Source: an uncultured Clostridia bacterium
Lineage (GTDB): Bacteria > Bacillota > Clostridia > Christensenellales > UBA1242
Assembly (NCBI GenBank): GCA_937896905.1
Contig: CALBOE010000002.1
Coordinates: 83,128-147,127 of the forward strand
Direction of reading: 5' to 3'
DNA: 64,000 nt
A program made the position numbers and the translations under genes. The number at the start of each line of letters is the position of its first letter. Within the stretch, counting starts at the first letter, position 1. The notes under the pieces were generated by a model, which saw only the letters and a list, made by a program, of their open reading frames with translations, did not search any database and had not been told where the DNA came from. Shown piece after piece: positions 44,754-53,502 of the stretch.

Positions 44754-44782
44754 TTGTTTTTTACGCAAAGATATGATATAAT
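44754..44782 (+). promoter_or_regulatory. promoter of the Xer recombinase gene with a motif copy in its spacer
   Basis: TTGTTT, 17-bp spacer, extended -10 TGA-TATAAT. The spacer carries TTTTACGCAAAGATA (44759-44773), an inverted copy of the dif-like arm motif, so the promoter may be controlled by whatever binds that motif. Confidence 0.7.
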
Positions 44783-44807
44783 TAAATCAATTTAAGAGGT
44801 GGAAGCT

Positions 44808-45854
44808 ATGTCTAATAACTATTATTTGGATAGAAACCGCAAAAATATGCGCAAATTAAACGAAATGTTAGCAGATTTACCTGCTTTTTGTAGTGTTTTC
44901 TTCATAGGAATACAAGACACCACCACTCCACTAACTCGCCTAAACTATGCTACCGATTTAAAAACCTTTTTTAGCTATCTTGTAACATATGAAACCGGAT
45001 TTTTCAATCGCCCAATTAAAAGCATTACCATGCTTGACATTGATGGAATTGATGCCCACGTTATTGAAAGATATATGTCCTATCTTTCTTATTACGACAA
45101 AGATACAGGCGAAGTTATTACTAACAGCGAACGAGGTAAATTGCGTAAACTCTCAAGTTTAAGGGCGTTTTTTAAGTATTTTTTCAATAAAGATATGCTT
45201 AAAGCAAATGTTGCAAGCAAAGTTGCTTCACCAAAGTTGCACGAAAAGCCAATAATACGCCTAGAACCCCAAGAAACGGCCGAACTGATATATTCGTGCG
45301 GTACTTTAAGTGGATTTGGGGAACATCAACGTAAGTATAATGAAAAATTTAAGGTGCGGGATAATGCCATAATCTCCTTATTTTTAACAACCGGAATACG
45401 TGTTAGTGAGTGTGTGGGTTTGAATGTTGACGATATTAATTTTAATTTAAATTCTTTTAGGGTAACCAGAAAAGGTGGAAACCAAGTTATACTATACTTT
45501 GGCGAAGAAACCGCAGAAATTTTAAAAGAATATTTGGATTATAGGGAAAGTTTACAGTTGCCAAAAGAAGAACGTGCTTTGTTTATATCTAGCCAAGGAA
45601 AGCGTATGATGGTACGCTCAATGCAATATTTGGTTAAAAAATATGCAAAGGTGGCCACTCCGCTTAAAAACATAACACCACACAAACTCCGCTCCACTTA
45701 TGGAACTAACCTTTATAACGAAACTAAAGATATTTACATTGTTGCAGAAGTTTTGGGACATAGAGATGTTAACACAACCAAGAAACACTATGCAGCAATA
45801 AGCGATGATATCCGCCGTTCTGTTGCAGGCAAAGTTAAAATACACAACGATTAG
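44808..45854 (+). CDS. tyrosine recombinase of the Xer family
   Basis: The 348-aa protein has an N-terminal SAM-like core-binding domain (about 25-140) and a catalytic domain with all six residues: Arg198 (TGIRVSE), Lys222 (RKGG), His292 and Arg295 (PHKLRS), His318 (GHRD) and nucleophile Tyr328 (KKHYA). It is longer than XerC/XerD (about 300 aa), closer in size to the single-recombinase types XerS/XerH. Start is ATG after AGAGGTGG; an in-frame GTG 9 nt earlier is part of that site. It is monocistronic and near the candidate dif site. It may resolve chromosome dimers (inference). Confidence 0.85.
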   Translation: MSNNYYLDRNRKNMRKLNEMLADLPAFCSVFFIGIQDTTTPLTRLNYATDLKTFFSYLVTYETGFFNRPIKSITMLDIDGIDAHVIERYMSYLSYYDKDTGEVITNSERGKLRKLSSLRAFFKYFFNKDMLKANVASKVASPKLHEKPIIRLEPQETAELIYSCGTLSGFGEHQRKYNEKFKVRDNAIISLFLTTGIRVSECVGLNVDDINFNLNSFRVTRKGGNQVILYFGEETAEILKEYLDYRESLQLPKEERALFISSQGKRMMVRSMQYLVKKYAKVATPLKNITPHKLRSTYGTNLYNETKDIYIVAEVLGHRDVNTTKKHYAAISDDIRRSVAGKVKIHND

Positions 45855-45922
45855 TGCGCTTTTCTATTCTCATACTCAATATATTGCATTGATATGAAAT
45901 AGTTTACGTGAAAAAATCTGCC

Positions 45923-45958
45923 GTGTTTATGCTGATATTTAGCATAAACACATTTTTG
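45923..45958 (+). terminator. intrinsic terminator after the recombinase gene
   Basis: Perfect 11-bp stem GTGTTTATGCT / AGCATAAACAC, loop GATATTT, then ATTTTT. Confidence 0.85.
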
Positions 45959-46046
45959 TTGGTGTGGCTAACACTGCCTTTTTTAAGTAACAAAAAACTT
46001 TAATAGCCTAACCTATTATTTAAATTAGAAAAATTTTAAAAATTAT

Positions 46047-46087
46047 CGAACAAATGTTTGACAAATGTTTGAATCTTGTGCTATATT
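46047..46087 (+). promoter_or_regulatory. lexA promoter with LexA (SOS) box
   Basis: CGAACAAATGTTTG (46047-46060) matches the Bacillus-type box CGAACN4GTTYG closely and overlaps the -35 TTGACA (46058-46063). The -10 is TGC-TATATT (46082-46087). CAAATGTTTGA is repeated in tandem (46051-46061, 46062-46072), giving a second weaker half-overlapping site. Confidence 0.85.
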
Positions 46088-46108
46088 ATGACAAATAAGG
46101 AGTTAATT

Positions 46109-46696
46109 ATGGATAAAACCGAACAAACTTATAATTTTATTGTTTCATATCTAGAAAAAAACAAATACCCCCCAACAGTTAGGGAAATTTGTGCTAGTTT
46201 GAATTTAGATTCCACTTCAAGCGCAGTTTATCACCTTAAAAAGTTAGAAAAAATGGGTAAAATAACCAGAAATTGCAATAAAAATCGTGCCATTGAACTT
46301 GCTGATGTGGTTGACGAAAACAGTATTTCATTACCAATTCTTGGAACCATTGCCGCAGGTCAACCAATTTTGGCTGAACAACAAATGATTGACAAAGTGG
46401 TTGTGTCGGAAAACTTGTTTAGTGGCAACAATATGTTTGTGTTAAAAGTTAAAGGCGACAGTATGATAAATGTTGGCATATATGATGGCGACTTAGTTGT
46501 TATTTCTAAACAATCCGTGGCAAACAATGGCGAAATTGTTGCTTGTTTAATAGATAATGAAGCAACAGTTAAGCGTTACTATAAAGAAAATGGCTTTTTT
46601 CGCCTTCAACCGGAAAATTCTTTTATGCGCCCTATCATAACCGACCATTTGCAAATTCTAGGCAAGGTTGTTGGACTAATTCGCAACAAAATTTAA
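46109..46696 (+). CDS. lexA: LexA repressor of the SOS response
   Basis: The 195-aa repressor has a winged helix (PPTVREICASLNLDSTSSAV) and self-cleaving peptidase domain. The cleavage site is Ala83-Gly84 (TIAAGQP), the nucleophile Ser118 (GDSM) and the base Lys155 (ATVKRYY). Start is ATG after AAGGAG. The operator upstream indicates autoregulation. Confidence 0.95.
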   Translation: MDKTEQTYNFIVSYLEKNKYPPTVREICASLNLDSTSSAVYHLKKLEKMGKITRNCNKNRAIELADVVDENSISLPILGTIAAGQPILAEQQMIDKVVVSENLFSGNNMFVLKVKGDSMINVGIYDGDLVVISKQSVANNGEIVACLIDNEATVKRYYKENGFFRLQPENSFMRPIITDHLQILGKVVGLIRNKI

Positions 46697-46756
46697 AATA
46701 TTTCTTTTCAATAAATTCAACGGACATTCGCAAGAGAATTTATTATAACATTTTTA

Positions 46757-46792
46757 TTGACTAATATTAATTATTAATATATAATTATATTA
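46757..46792 (+). promoter_or_regulatory. promoter and palindrome ahead of the PadR-membrane gene
   Basis: TTGACT, 17-bp spacer, perfect TATAAT (46780-46785). Arms CTAATAT (46761-46767) and ATATTAG (46786-46792) frame the promoter core, a likely operator for the encoded regulator (inference). Confidence 0.7.
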
Positions 46793-46819
46793 GTTATTTT
46801 TTATTTATAAAGGGGTGTT

Positions 46820-48046
46820 ATGAAAACTGCAGATTTAATTCCATTAATTCTTCTAGAATTAAATGATAGCAATAAGTACGGCTTGGAAATTATCAAATCT
46901 ATTGAGGCAAAATCTAACAACCAAATTGAAATTAAACAACCAATGTTGTACACCATTCTGAAAAAACTAGAAAAATCCAAGTTTATTTCTTCCTACTGGG
47001 AAGATAGTGAAATTGGTGGAAAACGTCATTACTACAAAATTACTAATAATGGCAGATTGCAGGTTTCTACTCTGCCTTCCTTTGATAAACTTGTTGCAAA
47101 AGCTTTGCAAAGTGAAATTACAGACGAGGTTATCGCACCGGCTGAGCAACCTAAAGTTACACCAAACACACCGTCTGCCCCACCCGTTGTCAGCAGCGAA
47201 CACATTGCAGAAGGACTAAAAAAAGAACACTTTTCTATTATGGATGCAATTTATGAAAACCAACAACCTGTTGAAAGTAGTTCCACCCCCTCTGTGTTGC
47301 CAACAAATGAGATATTTGCAGATAATAATATCGACACAGCCACCGAAATGGAGCTTAACAAAGCCAACATTCAATTTTTAAAAGAGGAAAGAGTTACAGA
47401 AGACGAAGAATTTGCAACAAATACCGAAGTTTCTAAATTTACAAAACAGCCAGAAACCGCAATAACTAAAGAATATAAAAAACAATTAACATTAATTTAT
47501 GAAAACTCGGTGCAAAATTTGCCAGAAAAACCAACTGTTTATGCCCACAACAACTACGATAATGTTAAATTTGTTGATTATACCAATTTAAAATCTAGCG
47601 AAGAATATAAATATGCTAAATGGGCATCTAAAACATGGTTTGCTCAATCAATTGTTTCTGCAATTTATATGCTTGCAATGTTAATTTTGGGAGTTGTTGT
47701 AACCAACTTTACAGGTGGAACACCAATATTTTATGGTTTTGTTATCCTAGCATCAATCTACATAGTTTTATTCCCCGCCAGCCGTGCATTTAAACTAGAA
47801 AAAGTGCGTGAAGAATTTAAAACAATCAAATATAAAATAAATTATAAAAAACAATTGATTATTAGATGTTTATTTGTGCTTGCAATTGCTGTAATTTGCA
47901 TTGCTATTGGTGTTATAGTAAATAAATCTCTTGTTGGAGTGTTGTTTGGCAAGTTAAGCTTTGCAAACCTCTATTCCCCAATGTTAATGTCCTCAACTGT
48001 ATTAATAGATTTAATATTTGCCTTTTGGGCAATGCGTAAGAAATAG
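46820..48046 (+). CDS. PadR-type regulator fused to a membrane domain
   Basis: Residues 1-95 are a PadR winged helix (LIPLILLELNDSNKYGLEII; MLYTILKKLEKSKFI; YYKITNNG). Residues about 100-260 are a low-complexity, probably unstructured linker. Residues about 270-408 contain four predicted membrane helices, the last being near the C-terminus. The gene is the first of an operon with an ABC transporter (8 nt gap). A membrane-tethered repressor sensing the state of the transporter or membrane is plausible (inference). Confidence 0.8.
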   Translation: MKTADLIPLILLELNDSNKYGLEIIKSIEAKSNNQIEIKQPMLYTILKKLEKSKFISSYWEDSEIGGKRHYYKITNNGRLQVSTLPSFDKLVAKALQSEITDEVIAPAEQPKVTPNTPSAPPVVSSEHIAEGLKKEHFSIMDAIYENQQPVESSSTPSVLPTNEIFADNNIDTATEMELNKANIQFLKEERVTEDEEFATNTEVSKFTKQPETAITKEYKKQLTLIYENSVQNLPEKPTVYAHNNYDNVKFVDYTNLKSSEEYKYAKWASKTWFAQSIVSAIYMLAMLILGVVVTNFTGGTPIFYGFVILASIYIVLFPASRAFKLEKVREEFKTIKYKINYKKQLIIRCLFVLAIAVICIAIGVIVNKSLVGVLFGKLSFANLYSPMLMSSTVLIDLIFAFWAMRKK

Positions 48047-48054
48047 GAGTTTTA

Positions 48055-48987
48055 ATGTTACCAGTTTTATCCTTAAACAACTTAACAAAAAAGTATGGAA
48101 CAAAGAAAGTTGTTAATAACATTTCTTTTTCCATTTTTGCAGGTCAAATATTTGGATTTGTTGGCCCTAATGGTGCAGGAAAGTCTACGGCCATTAGAAT
48201 GATTACAGGGTTAACGCCAATAACTTCTGGCAAAGTTAGAATTTGCGGATTTGATGTTAGCAGAAGTTTTAAAAGTGCCATTTCAAAAGTGGGTGCAGTT
48301 ATTGAAACTCCTCAACTCTACCCTTATCTTTCAGGCCTGCAAAATTTAAAACTTTTTGCAAAGTTTTATGGAAAAAAAGCTTTGGAGCGCATTCCCAAAA
48401 TTTTTAAATTAGTTGGAATGGAAAACCGCATAAAGGATAAGGTTTCCAAATATTCATTAGGTATGAAACAACGTTTGGGAATTGCACAGGCATTGTTAAA
48501 CAACCCAAAATTGTTAATTTTAGACGAGCCAACTAATGGATTAGACCCAAATGGCATACTAGAGATGCGTAATATTTTACGAGCATTAGCCGAGCAAGAG
48601 AATTTGGCAATTTTAATTTCTAGCCACAATTTGGCAGAATTGGAACAACTTTGCGATGAAATTGGTGTTATTAATAATGGTAAAATTATTGAGCACAAAA
48701 CTATGGAAGAATTAGGCGGAGTGTTGCAATCTAAGCAAAGAATACAATTTATTTGCAATTACCCTAATTATGCTGCTATGTTAATTAAAAAGAAATATAA
48801 AATAAATTGTAACATCGTTGGCAATTCTATTATTCTTCCTTTAAAAGAAGCAAATATTGCCGTTGTTGTTTCTTACTTAACACATAGCAGAATTAAAATT
48901 TACAGCATTAAAAAAATACAAAAATCTTTAGAAGAATTGTATTTCGAAATCTTGAATGGCGACCGCCCATCTTCAAGCATTATATAG
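48055..48987 (+). CDS. ABC transporter ATP-binding protein (bacitracin/BcrA-like)
   Basis: The 310-aa ATPase has Walker A GPNGAGKST (37-45), signature YSLGMKQRLG, Walker B LLILDEPTNGLDP and a switch histidine in ISSHNLAEL. The C-terminal about 90 residues are the accessory domain of BcrA-type exporters. Its partner is the next gene. The substrate is unknown; lantibiotic or bacitracin resistance is the common role. Confidence 0.9.
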   Translation: MLPVLSLNNLTKKYGTKKVVNNISFSIFAGQIFGFVGPNGAGKSTAIRMITGLTPITSGKVRICGFDVSRSFKSAISKVGAVIETPQLYPYLSGLQNLKLFAKFYGKKALERIPKIFKLVGMENRIKDKVSKYSLGMKQRLGIAQALLNNPKLLILDEPTNGLDPNGILEMRNILRALAEQENLAILISSHNLAELEQLCDEIGVINNGKIIEHKTMEELGGVLQSKQRIQFICNYPNYAAMLIKKKYKINCNIVGNSIILPLKEANIAVVVSYLTHSRIKIYSIKKIQKSLEELYFEILNGDRPSSSII

Positions 48988-48996
48988 GGGATAGAT

Positions 48997-50739
48997 ATGT
49001 TTAAAGTTATTTCCGCAGAAATTAAAAAAATGTTAAGCAAGCCAGGAGTTTATGTCTTGTCTGTTTTGCTTGCTTTAATTCTAGTGTTGGGGGTGTTTAT
49101 TTATAAACCAACCATTGCCCAAAGTTCCTACATTTCTCTAAATGGCTCCACCGTGCTGGAAAAATACACCAACTACTACTCCAACAACAATGGCGTTGAA
49201 AGTGGCATTAAAATTCAAGTTAAGGACGATGTTGACGCAACTGTTAACATGATTGAAGCGTACAAATACCATTCAACAAGTTATAAAAGCGCCATACAAT
49301 CCCAAATGGCAGATGTAGAAGCAAAATTTGATAATTACCGCGATTATGGAGTTTTAACCAACGCAAGCCAAACAAGCATTAACAATGCGCGAAACGCTTT
49401 AATAAGTAGCATTAACGCACTAAATACAACAATATTAACTGGCATAAATTTAAATCCACAAATGTCCTACCCTATTGTTACAACTAAATCAAACTATCAA
49501 ACCTACACCGCCGCATATGATTCTAGCCTTGATTTGTTAAGTATAAGTTCTAACAACATTTCTGCTCAATGTTCTGAGTTTGAAGCGGAATGTTTGCCAA
49601 AACTTAAAACGGCTATAAATGAATTTGCATACCCTACCCTTAGCAATGAATTTATTAAATCATACACTTCCACAGAAAGCACATCAAAATTTTCAGTTAT
49701 TAAAAGCCGTTTAACTCAACTAGAAAATGAAATTGAACAGTTTAAAAACAGTGCTGGAACAAACGCCGATTTTAACCTTTCAAATGCAGACAAATTTGAA
49801 AAATTGGTTAACGTATATGTTTCCACTTGTGCAACTTACACTAATTTGGTTAAATACGAACTTATTTGCATTGCTTTTGAATGCACAACAACAACACAGC
49901 AACTTCAATTGCTGTATTTAGACAAATATTCGCCATATAACTGCCAATCTAGTTTAATTCGTTATGATTATTTGTTTAATAATAACAAAACTGAATTCGA
50001 TTATGCCAACCCTTTAACAATAGGCACAACCGCTAACGCAGAAATTAATGGTTATGATTACGCTTATTTTAGCATGCGTTTATTCTCGTTTGTATTAATT
50101 GCTTATGCAATTATGTCTGCTTGTAGCTCTATTGCTGGTGAGGTTAAAGAAGGATCTATGCGATATTTTGCCATTCGCCCTGTTGGCAGAACCAAAATGT
50201 TGTTTGGTAAATACTTTGCAATTATGCTTATGTCGTTTATTTTAAGTGTGTTCAGTTCTGTCATTGCCATTATTGTTGGTAATGTTGTTTATGGCATTAA
50301 TTCGCTAAGCATTTTAACCATATTTAACGGAACGACGGCAATTGTGTTGCACCCTGCTGTGATGTTTGTAATTTATGTTGCTAGCATGCTATTAGAAATT
50401 GCAATTTATACATCAATTGCACTTTTGTTCTCTTGCCTGTTTAAATCCGATTTATTTGCTGTTACTATACTATTGATGCTTTATTTAGTTAACTTTATGC
50501 TACCATTATTCGTTGGCGGTGTTAACTCCTGGCTAACATTCTATCCTTTCTCTCACATTTCACTATATGCTTTGTTCGGTAGTTCGATATACGCACAACA
50601 AGGCAACATTTTCTCCAACCTTTTGGGTGCCAAAGTGTTCACTGGAACTAATGCAATATTAACCGTTTGTGTTATTTTAATTTTATTAATACTTCCAAAA
50701 CTGTTCGCCACATTTGCATTCAAGAAAAAGGAATTATAA
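48997..50739 (+). CDS. ABC-2 type transporter permease with large extracytoplasmic domain
   Basis: The 580-aa protein has a first helix at about 17-36 and a soluble region of about 310 residues. Then there are five or more membrane helices (from LFSFVLIAYAIMSACSSIAGEV on) with EVKEGSMRYFAIRPVGR, typical of ABC-2 permeases. The outer domain is helical and Asn/Thr-rich. It works with the preceding ATPase. Confidence 0.85.
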   Translation: MFKVISAEIKKMLSKPGVYVLSVLLALILVLGVFIYKPTIAQSSYISLNGSTVLEKYTNYYSNNNGVESGIKIQVKDDVDATVNMIEAYKYHSTSYKSAIQSQMADVEAKFDNYRDYGVLTNASQTSINNARNALISSINALNTTILTGINLNPQMSYPIVTTKSNYQTYTAAYDSSLDLLSISSNNISAQCSEFEAECLPKLKTAINEFAYPTLSNEFIKSYTSTESTSKFSVIKSRLTQLENEIEQFKNSAGTNADFNLSNADKFEKLVNVYVSTCATYTNLVKYELICIAFECTTTTQQLQLLYLDKYSPYNCQSSLIRYDYLFNNNKTEFDYANPLTIGTTANAEINGYDYAYFSMRLFSFVLIAYAIMSACSSIAGEVKEGSMRYFAIRPVGRTKMLFGKYFAIMLMSFILSVFSSVIAIIVGNVVYGINSLSILTIFNGTTAIVLHPAVMFVIYVASMLLEIAIYTSIALLFSCLFKSDLFAVTILLMLYLVNFMLPLFVGGVNSWLTFYPFSHISLYALFGSSIYAQQGNIFSNLLGAKVFTGTNAILTVCVILILLILPKLFATFAFKKKEL

Positions 50740-50751
50740 AAATAAATAAAC

Positions 50752-50783
50752 AAAAAAAATAGGATTGAACAATCCTATTTTTT
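50752..50783. terminator. bidirectional terminator between ABC permease and rnhA
   Basis: Stem AAATAGGATT / AATCCTATTT, loop GAAC, with A/T runs on both sides. Confidence 0.85.
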
Positions 50784-51222
50784 AGCTTTGGTGTTTTGCA
50801 ATCTCACCGGTTGCTAGTTGGTCGCATCTATTGTTATAAACATTGTCGGCATGACCTTTAACTTTAATCCATTTAATTTTATGTTTGTTGTTTAGTTCAA
50901 TTAATTCTTGCCATAATTCAACGTTCAAAACTGGCTTTTTGTTTGCATTCCTAAAACCATTCATTTGCCATTTTGTTAACCAATCCTCATTAAAAGCGTT
51001 AACCAAATATGCGCTATCGCTATACAGTTCAATTTCGCAGGGTTCTTTTAATTTGTTTAATGCCTCTATTGCCGCCGTTAACTCCATTTGATTATTGGTT
51101 GTGTTAGGGTTATACCCACTAAACTCCTTCATTCTATCTTTATAAAATAAAACTGCACCCCAACCACCAGCTCCTGGGTTTCCACTGCATGCCCCGTCAG
51201 TGTAAATTGTTACATGTTTCAT
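50782..51222 (-). CDS. rnhA: ribonuclease HI
   Basis: RNase HI degrades RNA in RNA-DNA hybrids. The 146-aa protein has YTDGACSGNPGAGG (Asp9), MELTA (Glu47), YSDSAYLVN (Asp69), KGHADN (His124) and the final Asp134 in NNRCDQLA. All catalytic residues are present. Its start lies 26 nt inside the upstream small gene. Confidence 0.95.
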   Translation of the reverse strand: MKHVTIYTDGACSGNPGAGGWGAVLFYKDRMKEFSGYNPNTTNNQMELTAAIEALNKLKEPCEIELYSDSAYLVNAFNEDWLTKWQMNGFRNANKKPVLNVELWQELIELNNKHKIKWIKVKGHADNVYNNRCDQLATGEIAKHQS

Positions 51223-51460
51223 ACTCTATTCCCTTGCTTTCTAATATTGCTCTTTTATATTCATCTTGAGCTCTTCCAATAATAAATTCTTCTTCCGTTA
51301 TTTCTTTTAAGTCTGGGATTTTCCCAAGCTTAATTGCCGGCAGGGCCTTAACAAATATCATTGCATCAATCAAATTGTTGGCATACACATAAATAGGAAC
51401 ATCTCTCCATTTTCCACAGCCATAATGCCCCATTTTTGCTATTGCTTTAAAGTATCTCAT
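51197..51460 (-). CDS. hypothetical 87-aa protein upstream of rnhA
   Basis: This small protein begins RYFKAIAKMGHYGCGKWRD and I do not recognise it. An AAAGGA site and a clear promoter precede it, and it overlaps rnhA. It may regulate or be regulated with rnhA (position only). Confidence 0.65.
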   Translation of the reverse strand: MRYFKAIAKMGHYGCGKWRDVPIYVYANNLIDAMIFVKALPAIKLGKIPDLKEITEEEFIIGRAQDEYKRAILESKGIEYETCNNLH

Positions 51461-51483
51461 AATTAATCCTTTGTAATATTATT

Positions 51484-51512
51484 AATATAATTAAAAACAT
51501 TAAATAAGTCAA
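51484..51512 (-). promoter_or_regulatory. promoter of the 87-aa gene and rnhA
   Basis: Minus strand: TTGACT, 17-bp spacer, TATATT. Confidence 0.75.
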
Positions 51513-51560
51513 GTTAAAAGCAAATTTTTAGCAACGAATAAAAAATTTTTCCTTAATTTG

Positions 51561-51589
51561 TTGACAATATCCTCTCATTTATATATACT
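51561..51589 (+). promoter_or_regulatory. promoter of tRNA-Trp
   Basis: TTGACA, 17-bp spacer, TATACT, about 10 nt before the mature tRNA. Confidence 0.85.
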
Positions 51590-51598
51590 AATAAATAT

Positions 51599-51672
51599 AG
51601 GGGTGTAGTTCATCGGTAGAATAAGAGTCTCCAAAACTCCAGAGGAGGGTTCAACTCCTTCCACCCCTGCCA
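51599..51672 (+). tRNA. tRNA-Trp (anticodon CCA)
   Basis: Acceptor AGGGGTG pairs fully with CACCCCT. The anticodon loop is CTCCAAA and the T loop TTCAACT. Discriminator is G and the 3' CCA is encoded. The first anticodon-stem pair is an A-C mismatch. Confidence 0.95.
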
Positions 51673-51680
51673 AACAAAAA

Positions 51681-51711
51681 GAAAAATAGACTATTTCTAG
51701 TCTATTTTTTG
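51681..51711. terminator. terminator shared by tRNA-Trp and rny
   Basis: Stem AAATAGACTA / TAGTCTATTT, loop TTTC, T runs on both strands. It serves the two converging genes. Confidence 0.85.
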
Positions 51712-51714
51712 TTG

Positions 51715-53310
51715 CTATTTTGCGGTGTCGCTAAATCTACTTTCTCTTATTACATTTACTTTAATGTGCCCAGGATATTCTAGCTGTGCTTCTATTTGTT
51801 TTGCAATGTCATGTGCTAGAACTTGTGCTTCTTCATCATTAACTTGTTCTGGTTTAACCATAACCCTAATTTCACGTCCTGCTTGAATTGCATAAGTTTT
51901 TGCAACCCCATTAAATGCATTTGCAATATTTTCAAGGTCTTGCAAACGTTTAATGTAGTTTTCAATGCTTTCTCTTCTTGCGCCTGGGCGAGAAGACGAA
52001 ATTGCGTCCGCTGCTTGAACAATAACTGCTTCCAAAGTTCTTGGCTCAACATCATTGTGATGCGCTTCAATGCAGTGAATAACCGCTTCGCTTTCCTTAT
52101 ATTTTCTTGCCAGTTCCACACCAATAGATACGTGAGTTCCTTCAACTTCATGGTCAACAGCTTTGCCAAGGTCGTGTAACAATCCAGCTCGCCTTGCAAC
52201 CTTTTCGTTTGCTCCAATCTCTGCCGCTAACATACCTGCAATGTATGAAACTTCCAATGAATGATTTAGCACATTCTGCCCATAGCTTGTACGATATTTA
52301 AGTCGCCCTAAAACCTTAACAATTTCTGGATGAATGTTGTGAATGTCTGCGTCAAAACATGCGTTTTCGCCAGCTTCTTTAATTGTTTCTTCAACATCTC
52401 TTTGAACTTTTTGAACAAGTTCTTCAATTCTTGCCGGATGAATTCTTCCGTCTAAAATTAATTTTTCAAGAGCAATTCTTGCAACTTCACGTCTAACAGG
52501 GTCAAATCCGGATAAGGTTATTGCTTCTGGAGTGTCGTCCACAATAAAATCAATGCCGGTTGCTGCTTCTAATGCACGAATGTTTCTACCTTCACGGCCA
52601 ATAATTCTGCCTTTCATTTCTTCACTTGGAAGTGTTACAACACTGGTTGTAACCTCACTTGTGTTGTCAACTGCGCATTTTTGAATTGCAAGAGTGATAA
52701 TATTTCGTGCTTTTTTGTCGGCTTCTTCTCTTGCTCTGTCTTCAATATCTTTTGCAATTTTAACCGCATCAATCTTGGCTTCTTCGGCGTAGCGGTCTAT
52801 AATAACCTGACGCGCTTGTTCCTTTGTCATTTGGCTTACTTTTTCAAGTTCTTTATTAATGCTTTCTTGAAGCTCGTCCAACGCGTTTTCTTTGGAATTT
52901 AAAGCTGCAATTTGGTTTTGAACCCTTTCTTTGCTTGCTTCTAATTCTTCGGTTTTTCTATCTAAAACCGACTCACGTTTCGCAAGGTTTTCTTCACGCG
53001 CAAACAATCTATCTTCATTGCGTTTTGTTTCTTCCCTACGTTCACGATTTTCTTGCTCGAAAGCTTGTTTTAAAATGCTAATTTCGTTGTTTGTTTGAGC
53101 AACTTGCTCTTTTTTTATTTGGTCCGCTTGAGTGCGTGCATCTTCCAGAATTTTATCTGCCTTTATAGTTGCTGATTTAGATTTCTTATTCATAATAACC
53201 GCATATGCGCCAATACCCACACCGGCACCAACGGCTAACATAATAATCGACAAAATAACTGCAATAGGTGCACTTACACTACATAGCAAACCATAACTTA
53301 CTATGTTCAT
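51715..53310 (-). CDS. rny: ribonuclease Y
   Basis: This is a membrane-anchored endoribonuclease that starts mRNA decay. The 531-aa protein has an N-terminal helix (residues about 14-40), a long coiled coil (45-200), a KH domain (GRIIGREGRNIRALE) and an HD domain (LLHDLGKAVDHE). Length is usual. A promoter (TTGACT, 18 bp, TATAAT) lies upstream. Confidence 0.95.
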   Translation of the reverse strand: MNIVSYGLLCSVSAPIAVILSIIMLAVGAGVGIGAYAVIMNKKSKSATIKADKILEDARTQADQIKKEQVAQTNNEISILKQAFEQENRERREETKRNEDRLFAREENLAKRESVLDRKTEELEASKERVQNQIAALNSKENALDELQESINKELEKVSQMTKEQARQVIIDRYAEEAKIDAVKIAKDIEDRAREEADKKARNIITLAIQKCAVDNTSEVTTSVVTLPSEEMKGRIIGREGRNIRALEAATGIDFIVDDTPEAITLSGFDPVRREVARIALEKLILDGRIHPARIEELVQKVQRDVEETIKEAGENACFDADIHNIHPEIVKVLGRLKYRTSYGQNVLNHSLEVSYIAGMLAAEIGANEKVARRAGLLHDLGKAVDHEVEGTHVSIGVELARKYKESEAVIHCIEAHHNDVEPRTLEAVIVQAADAISSSRPGARRESIENYIKRLQDLENIANAFNGVAKTYAIQAGREIRVMVKPEQVNDEEAQVLAHDIAKQIEAQLEYPGHIKVNVIRESRFSDTAK

Positions 53311-53352
53311 ATAATACCTACCCTTTAAAAATTGTTAAAAAACAACATAAAC

Positions 53353-53382
53353 ATTATACACTTAACATAAGTAAAAAGTCAA
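53353..53382 (-). promoter_or_regulatory. promoter of rny
   Basis: Minus strand: TTGACT, 18-bp spacer, perfect TATAAT. Confidence 0.7.
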
Positions 53383-53455
53383 GAGTTACGGTAATTTTAC
53401 AAAGAATATGTTAAGAAAATTTTTGCACCAATCAAATTAATTGTGTTGATTGCAA

Positions 53456-53489
53456 GAAAAATACACCACATATTGTTGGTGGTGCATTT
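53456..53489 (-). terminator. intrinsic terminator of nifS-thiI
   Basis: Minus strand stem ATGCACCAC / GTGGTGTAT (one G-U pair) then TTTTTC. Confidence 0.75.
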
Positions 53490-53502
53490 CCGTTTGTTTG
53501 GG

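Noticed and set aside
46020..46075. Tandem CAAATGTTTGA copies as the start of a repeat array or CRISPR
   Set aside because: Only two copies occur and they coincide with the LexA box and promoter. No CRISPR-like repeat-spacer array was seen in the window.
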